Positions 27,932-36,682 of a stretch of DNA of 64,000 bases are shown piece by piece; the first letter of the stretch is position 1; each line of letters opens with the position of its first letter. Under the pieces are notes generated by a model. It made no database searches, was not told the origin of the DNA, and saw nothing but the letters and a program-made list of their open reading frames with translations. A program made the position numbers and the translations under genes. The stretch is from Hungatella hathewayi (GTDB lineage Bacteria; Bacillota; Clostridia; Lachnospirales; Lachnospiraceae). The stretch spans positions 4,180,001-4,244,000 of the forward strand of contig CP102274.1 of NCBI GenBank assembly GCA_025149285.1, written 5' to 3'.

Positions 27932-28210
27932 TTAATCGTTATCGGGCAGGAGCTTTATAGTGACCATAATATATTTGAGGAAGGCTCCCTCTTCCAGCTT
28001 TATGTCCTCCGGGTGAGTCTGATTGGGAAATTCATACGTTCCCTCTTCCACCTCCAGATAGAGCCAGTTATACGCTGCCTCTCTCGCATGCTCCACCGCG
28101 TCTTCCAGATCCGGTCCATCGGCCTCGCAGCACTGTAAGTCCGGAAATTCCACATGATATCCTTTGTCATCTTTATGGGGCGTAAAAACAGCAGGGTAAA
28201 TAAATGTCAT
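27932..28210 (-). CDS. HicB-like antitoxin-fold protein without an adjacent HicA
   Basis: 92 residues. The N-terminal half (FIYPAVFTPHKDDKGYHVEFPDLQCCEADGPDLEDAVEHAREAAYNWL) is the HicB degenerate RNase-H fold, with the PDLxxCxxxGxxxxEA pattern. The C-terminus is short and lacks an obvious DNA-binding helix-turn-helix. GGAGG precedes the ATG. No HicA-sized reading frame exists on either side, so this is a solitary HicB-like protein, either a remnant or one with a different partner. Confidence 0.8.
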   Translation of the reverse strand: MTFIYPAVFTPHKDDKGYHVEFPDLQCCEADGPDLEDAVEHAREAAYNWLYLEVEEGTYEFPNQTHPEDIKLEEGAFLKYIMVTIKLLPDND

Positions 28211-28254
28211 AATTGATTCCTCCAGCGTTTGTGATAAGCATTATCATTATATAC

Positions 28255-29979
28255 TTATTCTGCCCCTTTGTACAGATTTTTATCAGAAGCCCTGCCGGAG
28301 ATTCCCACCGGAACCTTTACCGCCTGATCTCTCATCAGCGTTTCAAACTCTCCCTCAGGCATCGGTCTGGCGAAATAATATCCCTGTACATACTCACATC
28401 CGGTTTCACTCAGACGATCCAGCTGTGTTTTTGTCTCCACTCCCTCTGCCACCACACTTAAGTGCATACGGCGGGCCAGTTCCATGATAAGCTGCAGAAT
28501 CCCCTGATCCATGGGCTTCGCAGTCTCACTCTGGACAAACTGCATATCCAGCTTCAGAATATCGATCGGCATCTGATTCAGCATATTCAGAGAGGAATAA
28601 CCGCTTCCAAAATCATCCATTTCGATCACAAAGCCCAGCTCCCGCAGATGTCTCACCGTCTCAATGATCTGACCCGGATCTTCCGTGTAGGCGCTTTCCG
28701 TGATCTCCAGATGGAGCCGGGAAGGCGTCAGGCCGTATTTGGTGACTGTGCGCATCATAATATCCGCGATATCTGCATGGTAGATATCTGCGCGTGATAC
28801 ATTAACGGAGACCGGGATGGGCGGATAACCTTCCTCATCCCATTTCCTTAAATAAAAACAGGTTTTATCCCAGACAAACTGATCGAGTTTTGTGATAAAT
28901 CCATTCTTTTCAAATAACGGGATAAATTCCGCAGGCGACTGGAATCCCCATTCCGGATGCTTCCAGCGCACCAGCGCTTCGGCTCCCGCCAGGGTTTCAT
29001 CCCATATTCTGTATTTCGGCTGGAGATAGACCAAAAACTGGCCTTCTTTCAGAGCCGTTTCCATACTGTCTATAATGGCCTGCTGCCGCAGCAGTTCATC
29101 ACGCAGCTTATCATCGTAGGCGGCATAATAGACTCCATACTGTTCCTTAATGCTGCGGGCCGCCAGAAGGGCCCGGTCACACATCTGCTCCACAGTCACG
29201 TTCTGATTGCCGACGGAATAGATGCCCCATTTTACTGCGACATTCTTGGCGTTCTGCAGACGGTTGATCTCTTCATTGGCGCTGATAAACATCTGTTCCG
29301 TAAATACATCGTCAAATTCCAGCAGACAGGCAAACCGGTCTGCATCCAGGTGGCCGCAGATCCCTCCTTCTCCCACATACCTCCGGTACATGTCTGCGAT
29401 TCCGCATAACAGCCGGTCTCCGGCGGCCACGCCGAATACATCGTTAATCAGCTTGAAGTTTACGATATCCGAACAAATGAGATAATAGTTCTGTCCCGAA
29501 TTCTGACGGAGAGTCTCCCTTACCCGCTGATAAAAAAATTCCTTGCTGTAAAGACCGGTCAGCCGGTCATACTGGAACTGGTTAATCATGGCCGCCGTCT
29601 CCCTCAAGTGGATGATACTCGCCACCCTGTGCAGGATAATCTGCGGTTTATACGGTTTGGCCACGTAATCAGTGGCTCCATGGGATAATGCCGCCACCTC
29701 GTCCGCCTCACTGTCGCTCTGAGTCGTGACAATCACAGGAATGGAGGCCAGTGACGGATCCTCTTTGGCAATCGAAAGAAACGTATATCCGTCCATGACA
29801 GGCATCGTAATATCCAGCAGTATTACAGAAATCTCATCCTTTTTTCGCTCCAGGACATCAAGCGCCTGTTGGCCGTTTTCCGCCTCCAGAACCATGTATT
29901 CTGATGAAAGCAGTTCACTCAGCATCATACGGTTGATTTCATTATCTTCCACAATCAGAATTGTTCGCTTTGCAGGCAT
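28255..29979 (-). CDS. Response regulator with degenerate GGDEF and intact EAL domain (c-di-GMP phosphodiesterase)
   Basis: 574 residues: receiver domain 1-125 (Asp in VILLDITMPVMDG, Lys in VAKPYKPQ), GGDEF-like domain about 135-290, EAL domain about 300-550. The GGDEF signature is replaced by HLDADRF, so cyclase activity is unlikely. The EAL domain keeps EALVRW, NVSRAD, EITES, MDDFGSGYSS, KLD, AEGVET and QGYYFARP, so it should hydrolyse c-di-GMP. The hybrid kinase gene immediately upstream on the same strand is the likely phosphate donor. Confidence 0.92.
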   Translation of the reverse strand: MPAKRTILIVEDNEINRMMLSELLSSEYMVLEAENGQQALDVLERKKDEISVILLDITMPVMDGYTFLSIAKEDPSLASIPVIVTTQSDSEADEVAALSHGATDYVAKPYKPQIILHRVASIIHLRETAAMINQFQYDRLTGLYSKEFFYQRVRETLRQNSGQNYYLICSDIVNFKLINDVFGVAAGDRLLCGIADMYRRYVGEGGICGHLDADRFACLLEFDDVFTEQMFISANEEINRLQNAKNVAVKWGIYSVGNQNVTVEQMCDRALLAARSIKEQYGVYYAAYDDKLRDELLRQQAIIDSMETALKEGQFLVYLQPKYRIWDETLAGAEALVRWKHPEWGFQSPAEFIPLFEKNGFITKLDQFVWDKTCFYLRKWDEEGYPPIPVSVNVSRADIYHADIADIMMRTVTKYGLTPSRLHLEITESAYTEDPGQIIETVRHLRELGFVIEMDDFGSGYSSLNMLNQMPIDILKLDMQFVQSETAKPMDQGILQLIMELARRMHLSVVAEGVETKTQLDRLSETGCEYVQGYYFARPMPEGEFETLMRDQAVKVPVGISGRASDKNLYKGAE

Positions 29980-30104
29980 ATCTTATTTCCTCTTTTCTTC
30001 TGGTAGCCATAGGCAGTTCCTTCTATTATAACAAAAGAGTGTACCCTGTACAAGTAATCTGTTCCAACACGCCAGACTTTTGTGCTGGTCCGGCGAAACA
30101 GCTC

Positions 30105-32534
30105 CTAAGCATGATCACTGCTTATATATTCCGCTACCTTTTCATAAAGCAGATCCGGATCAATCGGCTTCGACAGGTGGCCGTTCATCCCTGCCGCCTC
30201 CGCCTTCACAATATCCTCGTGAAACGCGTCTGCCGTCATGGCGATAATCGGTATTGTCTGTGCTCTCCCATGCGCGGATTTACGGATCGCAGCCGTTGCC
30301 TGGTATCCGTCCATTACCGGCATCTGAACATCCATCAGAATCAAATCATAGGAGTCCCCTCCGGACAGAAATTTATCGAGAGCGATCCTGCCGTTCGCCG
30401 CCCAGTCAACCGTAACCCCCGCCATCTGCAGCAGTTCCACCGCAATCTCACGGTTTAATTCGTTATCCTCCGCCAGCAGTACATGACGGCCGGCCAGTTC
30501 CGGGCGTATCTTCTTCTCCGCCGGCGCACGGACCACCCTGTCGATCCCGGTTACTGAGAGAAGGGCGTTGTATAGCGTGGAGGCAAAAACAGGCTTGGTG
30601 AGAAACATATCCACGCCCGCTTTCCGCGCGTTCGTTTCAATATTCGTCCAGTCATAGGCGGTAATAATGATGATGGTCGTCTCCGGGCCCACCTCTTCCC
30701 TCACTTTACGCGCCACCTCAACTCCGTCCATATCCGGCATCTTTAAATCCACCAGGCACACGTCATAGTCCGTGCCGTTTTGATGGGATTGACGAATCCG
30801 GTCCACGCACTCCTGTCCGGTCAGCACCCAGTCTGACAGAATTCCCATTTTCTTCAGCAGCAGTGACGCATGGATGCAGCTGTCCCGGTCATCGTCCGTG
30901 ATCAGCACCTTAAGCGACTCCAGCTCATGTGTTTTCTGCGGGATCACCCTGTCTTTATCCAAAGGTGTGTCAAAATCCAGTTCTATCGTAAACACGGTTC
31001 CTTTTCCCACTTCGCTTTTCACGGTGATGGTGCCGCCCATCAGAGTAACCAGATTTTTCGTAATCGGCATACCGAGGCCGGTACCACCGGAGTTCTGGGC
31101 AACACGGTTATCCTCCTGCTCGAACGGAACAAACAGGCGTTCCAGAAATGCATCGCTCATTCCAATCCCGGTATCGAGGACGGTAAAGCGAAGACGGATT
31201 CGGTCTTCCTTCCTCTGGAGCTGGCGGATTTCAAGCCGTACCGTACCTCCGGCAGGCGTAAACTTCAACGCATTGGACAGCAGATTCAGCAGAATCTGGT
31301 TCAGTCTTAAGGAATCTCCAATCATAACCGTATTGGATAAATCGATCAGCGGCACCTGGAAGGTCAGTCCCCTGGCAGCGGCCTGTGGATAAATGATGGA
31401 AGAAATTGACTCTACCACCGTTTCAAGATCGAAAACCTCATGAGCAATCCTGACCTTGCCCTCGGAGATTTTCGACATATCCAGCACATCGTTAATCAGG
31501 GCCATCAAATGCTTGGAGGAATAGCCGATCTTTTCCAGACAGTCCTCCACCCGCCTCTGATCGTCAATATAAGCAGCCGCAATGGTCGTCATGCCCAATA
31601 TCGCATTCATGGGCGTGCGGATCTCATGGCTCATACGGGACAGAAAATCCGTCTTTGCCTGATTCGCATGTTCTGCGACTGCCAGTGCATCCTTCAGCGC
31701 CTCCGTCTGTTCCGTCAGCTTCCTCTGCATTTCCCGCAGTTGAGTGACATCGGTGATATCAATAAAAATTGCCAGATAAACCGGACAGCCGTTCTGCCAC
31801 TCAATACAGGTGGCATTAACCTGAAGCCACATATTCTGGCCGTCCCGGGATCTTGCGGATATCACAAAATGAACGGGGGCCCCTTTTAAAATCTCCTCCC
31901 TGTATCTCGAAATAATCTCCCTGTTATCCTCTATGTTTCGCAGATACAGGGGATTATCTTCATCTCCTTCGCCAAAATACTCCACGAAACGGGAATTGGC
32001 AAAAAGAAGCGTCAGGTTCATATCCGCATCGATACGGTATTTTGCAACGAAGCCCGGCAGGCTTTCGTAAGTCACGGACTGTTCCTTCTGCATCTTTACC
32101 AGTTTGTCTATATTGGTCATTACCGAATATGCAACCTGATATCCGTTTATGTATTCATCGGCAAACTGGGTCGTTAAATGTACCCATACAAAATCGCCGT
32201 TTTTCTTTCGCATCTGCGTAACCAGCTGATACCCGCTCTCATGTGCCTCCAGTGCCGCCATGACGGTTCCAGCCAGTTCCGCCCACAGCTGCTGGTCATT
32301 TTGGTAATACAGGTCAGGGCGGTTATGAAAATTCGCTTCATATTCTTCTTTCGGCCACCCAATCAGATCGTAATAAAACTCATTGGCCCACACCAGCGTA
32401 AAGCTTTCATCCAGAAGATGCTTGCTCACACTGACCTTCAGCAGATTCATCAGCGTATGGTACTCGTAGTCGGCCGTCACAGTCTCCCGGCTGCTGCACT
32501 CAGCGGCATACTCTCTTTCCTGTTCTGTCATCAC
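30105..32534 (-). CDS. Hybrid histidine kinase (PAS-PAS-HisKA-HATPase-REC-REC)
   Basis: About 809 residues with no membrane segment. Two PAS-type sensor domains (about 25-145 and 155-275) lead through a coiled coil to HisKA (FLSRMSHEIRTPMNAILGM), HATPase_c (NLLSNALKFTP, GTGLGMPIT), then two receivers (phospho-acceptors in CLVDLKMPDMDG and LILMDVQMPVMDG). The start is a GTG at 32534 or ATG at 32531 behind GGGAGG. It very probably signals to the EAL response regulator downstream, tying a cytoplasmic signal to c-di-GMP turnover. Its first PAS domain is closely related to the orphan protein at 39882-40535. Confidence 0.93.
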   Translation of the reverse strand: MMTEQEREYAAECSSRETVTADYEYHTLMNLLKVSVSKHLLDESFTLVWANEFYYDLIGWPKEEYEANFHNRPDLYYQNDQQLWAELAGTVMAALEAHESGYQLVTQMRKKNGDFVWVHLTTQFADEYINGYQVAYSVMTNIDKLVKMQKEQSVTYESLPGFVAKYRIDADMNLTLLFANSRFVEYFGEGDEDNPLYLRNIEDNREIISRYREEILKGAPVHFVISARSRDGQNMWLQVNATCIEWQNGCPVYLAIFIDITDVTQLREMQRKLTEQTEALKDALAVAEHANQAKTDFLSRMSHEIRTPMNAILGMTTIAAAYIDDQRRVEDCLEKIGYSSKHLMALINDVLDMSKISEGKVRIAHEVFDLETVVESISSIIYPQAAARGLTFQVPLIDLSNTVMIGDSLRLNQILLNLLSNALKFTPAGGTVRLEIRQLQRKEDRIRLRFTVLDTGIGMSDAFLERLFVPFEQEDNRVAQNSGGTGLGMPITKNLVTLMGGTITVKSEVGKGTVFTIELDFDTPLDKDRVIPQKTHELESLKVLITDDDRDSCIHASLLLKKMGILSDWVLTGQECVDRIRQSHQNGTDYDVCLVDLKMPDMDGVEVARKVREEVGPETTIIIITAYDWTNIETNARKAGVDMFLTKPVFASTLYNALLSVTGIDRVVRAPAEKKIRPELAGRHVLLAEDNELNREIAVELLQMAGVTVDWAANGRIALDKFLSGGDSYDLILMDVQMPVMDGYQATAAIRKSAHGRAQTIPIIAMTADAFHEDIVKAEAAGMNGHLSKPIDPDLLYEKVAEYISSDHA

Positions 32535-32655
32535 CAGATTCCTCCCTAACTCTCTCTGATTGTCCCTCTGTTCTTCTGCGGAAATAATCCCATTGGGATT
32601 CTTCTTTCATCCAGATCGTCTTCCTGGCAATCATCCGGCCGGCAACCTTGTTCAT
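32500..32655 (-). CDS. Possible small leader ORF upstream of the hybrid kinase
   Basis: 51 codons beginning MNKVAGRMIARKTIWMKEES, with AAAGGAG six bases before the ATG. It ends about 35 bases inside the kinase gene. The ribosome site is good, but the protein is highly basic with no recognisable domain. It could be a translationally coupled leader peptide or a chance frame. Confidence 0.3.
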   Translation of the reverse strand: MNKVAGRMIARKTIWMKEESQWDYFRRRTEGQSERVREESGDDRTGKRVCR

Positions 32656-32773
32656 AAAAGCTCCTTTCATATTACCATAAAATATAAAAAAACTCAACGG
32701 ACATATGGAATTATCGCCTCTGCAATGATAAAATAAAGAAAAACACAGCTGTGAAAACGGAGGTACCAAACGG

Positions 32774-34288
32774 TTGGTCAATGATAGTCAATACTCAAAT
32801 TTAATATACGAATACTTTCTTGTACGCTTCCACTCCAGGTATTACAAATATGGGGATACGCTTCCTTCCATCGATATCCTTTGCCGTGAGTTCAATGTGT
32901 CTGCGCAGACAGTGAAGGTCTCCCTCCGGCGTCTGCGCACGGAAGGCTACATCTCCATGCACAACGGCATGGCCACCACCGTCATATTCAGGCAGACCAG
33001 ACAGGAGGCAGCGGACTACATCCTGAACTATTTTTCCGAACGGTGGGATACGTATTTCGATCTCTATGCCTCTTCTGAACTCATTTTTATCCCACTGCTG
33101 GTAGAGGGACTGAAGCGCCTGGACGAGGAGGATCTTGACGTTCTTTCACGTCTGGAGGAGAGGGCGGAGGCCGACGATCTGATCCATTTCTACTGCCGTG
33201 TACTGCAGAAAATGGAGAATCCACTGGCGCTGAATCTCTTCTGGGAGACTACCCTCTTTCAGGGGTTTCCCTTTGCCAGAATGGAGCCACACCCGATCCA
33301 TTTCGATACCGCTCTGGTTCGTCAGCGGTTAAAGAACCTGCGAAGCCTGCTGTCTGAAGGGAACTGGGAACTCATCCGGAATACGCTTCTGGAATATCAG
33401 AGAAGTGACGTCCGTGTAATTATGCAAAACCTGGAACCAATCTTACGCTCCCGGCCCAGGCCGCCACAGATCCCCTTTGTCTGGCGCGTCTACCGCAGCC
33501 GGCCCCAGATCTGCTATCATCTCGCCTCCCGGATTCTCAACGACATTTACATGGGGGAGTACCGGGAAATGCAGTTTCTGCCGTCTTATGAGAAGATGGC
33601 CCAGCTATACGGAGCGTCTGTCAGCACCCTGCGCCGAACCATCAGAATCCTGAATCAGGCCGGTGTCTGCCGTACCTTAAACGGAAAAGGGACGCGTATT
33701 TTCCCTTTGGGAACCCCCTGCGAGCCCCCGGATTTTGAAAGTCCCGCCATCCGCCGTAACCTCTCCTTCTTTGTCCAGTCCTTTGAGATTCTGATCTATT
33801 CCTGCGACGGGGTGACACGTTCTTTTCTGTCCTCCTTAAGCCAGGACAGGATCGAAGAACTGACCGGACTCCTAGAAGAGTGCCTGAATACAAGGCAAGG
33901 CGAGCTCTCTATCTGGTATTATCTGATCTTTGTCAGTCAGTACAGCCATCTGACCGGTGTACTCGAAATTTATAAGACGATCTACTCCCTTTTCCTTTGG
34001 GGTTATCCCTTAAAAGCCTCTTCCGGAAATTTAACGGACTTAGACTGCGTCATCATGCATTTTACGGAAGCCATGGTCAGGCATTTAAAAGAACATGATT
34101 ATGACCAGTGTGCCGCTGATGTAAAGGAGCTGCTTTTCAAACAGTTTCCTGCTGCCAGACAATACTTAATCGGACATGGCATTCCGCCGGAAGAGCTGCG
34201 TATCTCTCCTTCGATCCGGCTGTTTATAACCGACACGGAAGCCCTGGAATGCAGACCGGAGAACCGCGGGGGCTCACCTGAGAGCTGA
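32774..34288 (+). CDS. Regulator with two GntR-type winged helices
   Basis: 504 residues, about twice a usual GntR protein. One GntR helix-turn-helix is N-terminal (DTLPSIDILCREFNVSAQTVKVSLRRLRTEGYISMHNGMATTV) and a second lies around 260-320 (FLPSYEKMAQLYGASVSTLRRTIRILNQAGVCRTLNGKGTRIF). Each is followed by a long helical domain, so the chain looks like a duplicated GntR plus all-alpha unit. The start is TTG ten bases after GGAGG; no in-frame ATG is available nearby. Ligand and targets are unknown. It is divergent from the hybrid kinase gene, a possible target. Confidence 0.85.
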   Translation: MVNDSQYSNLIYEYFLVRFHSRYYKYGDTLPSIDILCREFNVSAQTVKVSLRRLRTEGYISMHNGMATTVIFRQTRQEAADYILNYFSERWDTYFDLYASSELIFIPLLVEGLKRLDEEDLDVLSRLEERAEADDLIHFYCRVLQKMENPLALNLFWETTLFQGFPFARMEPHPIHFDTALVRQRLKNLRSLLSEGNWELIRNTLLEYQRSDVRVIMQNLEPILRSRPRPPQIPFVWRVYRSRPQICYHLASRILNDIYMGEYREMQFLPSYEKMAQLYGASVSTLRRTIRILNQAGVCRTLNGKGTRIFPLGTPCEPPDFESPAIRRNLSFFVQSFEILIYSCDGVTRSFLSSLSQDRIEELTGLLEECLNTRQGELSIWYYLIFVSQYSHLTGVLEIYKTIYSLFLWGYPLKASSGNLTDLDCVIMHFTEAMVRHLKEHDYDQCAADVKELLFKQFPAARQYLIGHGIPPEELRISPSIRLFITDTEALECRPENRGGSPES

Positions 34289-34306
34289 CGCCAACTTCTG
34301 TATACG

Positions 34307-34355
34307 AATAAAACGAGATCTGTTTTGCCTGCGGCAGAAAAGATCTCGTTTTATT
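34307..34355. terminator. Bidirectional terminator
   Basis: A perfect 15-bp stem (34307-34321 with 34341-34355) around a 19-base loop, with runs of T or A at both ends, lies between the convergent double-GntR gene and the Crp-family gene. It touches the stop codon of the latter. Confidence 0.88.
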
Positions 34356-35032
34356 TAAACTCTCTGATACAGCTCCGCGGCCGTACGTGAACGCCTCGCC
34401 AGTTCCTCCTGATCCACAATGCAGTATCCGCTCTCCCTCTTTTCCAGCATCCCTTCTTCACAGAGCTTTCCCAGCAGCCGGAACATATGGCGGTAGCTCA
34501 TCCCCACCGAGCAGGAGACATCCGTCAGCGTATCGCAAAAGAGGCCGCGGTGAGAATTCTGAATCACATAGGCACAAAGCCGCTGTTCGCCGGTGCATAA
34601 CGCGGTCGAGGTGAAATTATCCGAACTGGCAGTCAGCTTCTCCGCCAGTTCCGTTCCCAGCTTATTTAAAAAAACAAGATTCGTTTTCAGTTCTGCCAGG
34701 CAATTCTGGTAAGAAACCGCGACGCATTCAAGCTCCGTAACCGCCTTCACGGAAGACGTGGCGTTCACCTGCCTTGTCATCAGTTCGATCTCACCGATCA
34801 AACCGTGTGAAATATTGTAGCAGAGTATCAGGCTCTTGCCGTTCGGCGCAGTGCGGCACACCTTTGCATTTCCTTCAACGACAATAGCAATCCATCCGAT
34901 GGGATGTCCTTCACGAAGGACATCCTCTCCTGCCGCAAATCGAAGGCAGCAGCAGGCACTTATGGGAACATTCTGCAGACCGTATTCTGCAAGGCAGGCT
35001 GTATGTTCTTTTTTTAATGGGAGTCTTTTCAA
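34355..35032 (-). CDS. Crp/Fnr-family transcriptional regulator
   Basis: About 225 residues. A cyclic-nucleotide-binding-like domain (FAAGEDVLREGHPIGWIAIVVEGNAKV, GLIGEIELM) is followed by a C-terminal winged helix (LTDVSCSVGMSYRHMFRLLGKLCEEGMLEKRESGY). The cluster CCC at about 28-30 could be redox or metal active, but the Cys spacing is not that of FNR. TTG at 35032 follows GAGGTG by six bases; GTG at 35041 is an alternative. It is divergent from a DMT transporter, an arrangement resembling YeiL-type regulators beside transport genes. Confidence 0.88.
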   Translation of the reverse strand: MKRLPLKKEHTACLAEYGLQNVPISACCCLRFAAGEDVLREGHPIGWIAIVVEGNAKVCRTAPNGKSLILCYNISHGLIGEIELMTRQVNATSSVKAVTELECVAVSYQNCLAELKTNLVFLNKLGTELAEKLTASSDNFTSTALCTGEQRLCAYVIQNSHRGLFCDTLTDVSCSVGMSYRHMFRLLGKLCEEGMLEKRESGYCIVDQEELARRSRTAAELYQRV

Positions 35033-35091
35033 CTTGGTCACCTCACTTCACTGGTTATGGTCGTTTTTTTGACAGCAAAAGCGGAAAACAC

Positions 35092-35109
35092 TGTGACAAA
35101 TGTCCTACA
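35092..35109. promoter_or_regulatory. Possible Crp-family binding site
   Basis: TGTGACAAATGTCCTACA in the divergent intergenic region contains TGTGA and a GACA-AA-TGTC core. It is an imperfect Crp/Fnr-type palindrome located where the adjacent Crp-family protein could control both genes. Confidence 0.25.
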
Positions 35110-35156
35110 TAGGGTCCCGTTCCTTCTGGTATCCTTTTATCAGGAGGTGAACTGTC

Positions 35157-36062
35157 ATGTATCAACTTTTAGCGCTGATCAATGGTATTATTCTGTCCGT
35201 CATGATATCGGTAAATGGTAATCTGTCCGTGCAGTACAGTGCGTTCACGGCTGCTGCCATTATCCATGCGGTCGGCTCCCTGTTTGCACTGCTGCTCTGT
35301 GCCTTTCAGAAAAACAGAAAACCGGTCTGGCCCCACCGGCCCAGGTGGATTTATCTCGGCGGTGCAATCGGAGTATTTACAACAGTATTTCAAAATCTGG
35401 CCTTCACCTGCATCAGCATCACAAGTGTGATCGCACTGGGACTGCTGGGACAGACGGTTACATCTCTGGTGATAGACAGTTCCGGATTATTCGGCATGGA
35501 AAAAAGGCCGCTTCCGCGATATGCATTGATCGGACTGAGTCTATCCGTGTTCGGTATCTTCGTGATGCTCGATACCACGGTCACAACGGCCGCGCTGGGA
35601 GCCGCCATCTCCTTTGCCTCCGGCATCTCCATGGTTCTGTCCCGGACAGCCAACGCCCGTCTGGCTGAAAAAACCGGTGCACTGCAGGGATCGCTGGTGA
35701 ATCATCTGACAGGGCTTCCGATTACGGTTGGCCTGGCCTTAGCCGCAGCCGCAATAAGCGGCACGCCGGTGACTGTTTCCGCAGGAGGCAGTTTCCGCCT
35801 CTGGATCTATCTGGGCGGCGCCCTCGGCGTCATAGTGGTCATGCTGTTAAATATCACGGTTCCGAAAATCCCCGGCTTTCAGCTGACTCTGCTCGTCTTT
35901 GTCGGCCAGGTGTTTACAGGAATCCTGCTGGATAGTGCAGCCGGCAGCTATCATACCGGCACATCCCTCTGGGGCGGGATCATCATCGCGGCCGGAATTG
36001 CCGTCAATATGATCCTGGAACAGGTGACTGCAGTTTTAAAAAAGAACCCGCGCAGCAGCTGA
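35157..36062 (+). CDS. DMT-family transporter, YdcZ (DUF606) type, two fused halves
   Basis: 301 residues with about ten membrane helices in two homologous halves. Each half has the YdcZ pattern: ALINGIILSVMISVNGNLSVQYSAFTAAAIIHAVGSLFAL at the start, and WIYLGGAIGVFTTVFQNLAF matching WIYLGGALGVIVVMLLNITV in the second half. AGGAGG is seven bases before the ATG. The substrate is unknown. The divergent Crp-family gene probably regulates it. Confidence 0.88.
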   Translation: MYQLLALINGIILSVMISVNGNLSVQYSAFTAAAIIHAVGSLFALLLCAFQKNRKPVWPHRPRWIYLGGAIGVFTTVFQNLAFTCISITSVIALGLLGQTVTSLVIDSSGLFGMEKRPLPRYALIGLSLSVFGIFVMLDTTVTTAALGAAISFASGISMVLSRTANARLAEKTGALQGSLVNHLTGLPITVGLALAAAAISGTPVTVSAGGSFRLWIYLGGALGVIVVMLLNITVPKIPGFQLTLLVFVGQVFTGILLDSAAGSYHTGTSLWGGIIIAAGIAVNMILEQVTAVLKKNPRSS

Positions 36063-36084
36063 GTACCAATTCCCGGCTGCCTGC

Positions 36085-36537
36085 TCAGCCGCCGTGCGTC
36101 ACCTCTTCAATCAGCCGGCAGAGAGACTCTTTAAAACGTTCATCGTCTTCTTCCGTTCTCTTTGCCGGCCCCTTCAGATGGTGCCTGCCTTTTCCCATAC
36201 GGATTTTCTTCGCCATATGGCGTTCCATCAGCATCTGGTCGATATTCTCATTGGTATACCATTTTCCGCTTTGATGGATTCCGTACGCCCCCTTCCCCAG
36301 AATCATAGCCGCTACGCCGTAATCCTGAGTTACCACGATATCACCTTTTGCGCACTGATTCACCAGTGCAAAATCCACGGCATCCGTGCCAGCTCCTATG
36401 ATTTTTATCTCACTGTAGGAAGACTGGAGAACATGGCTGGTATCACACAGGAGCACTACCGGAATCTGATACTGCTCCGCTGTCTGTTCCACCAGTTTCA
36501 CTACCGGACATGCGTCCGCATCTACTAATATTTTCAT
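36085..36537 (-). CDS. YaiI/YqxD family protein (DUF188)
   Basis: 150 residues, standard length. MKILVDADACPV at the start, ALVNQCAKGDIVVTQDYGVAAMIL and the basic RHHLKGPAKRTEEDDERF segment are diagnostic. The fold is PIN-like with conserved acidic residues (DADACP, TQDYG), suggesting a nuclease, though the activity is not established. It is a single gene. Confidence 0.93.
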   Translation of the reverse strand: MKILVDADACPVVKLVEQTAEQYQIPVVLLCDTSHVLQSSYSEIKIIGAGTDAVDFALVNQCAKGDIVVTQDYGVAAMILGKGAYGIHQSGKWYTNENIDQMLMERHMAKKIRMGKGRHHLKGPAKRTEEDDERFKESLCRLIEEVTHGG

Positions 36538-36682
36538 TCTGTCCTCTCTCCGGCAGTTTTCTTACACATCGCCGGCAGATTTCTTATTTGAATGTGCTAA
36601 ATAATTTTTAAACCCTCCACTTATCCACCAGTTTTTATCTATGTGTTATTCTTTTCTCACAACAATGAGAGGAGAAAAGAAG

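Noticed and set aside
27932..28210. Complete HicAB toxin-antitoxin system
   Set aside because: No HicA-sized frame was found on either side; only HicB-like sequence is present.
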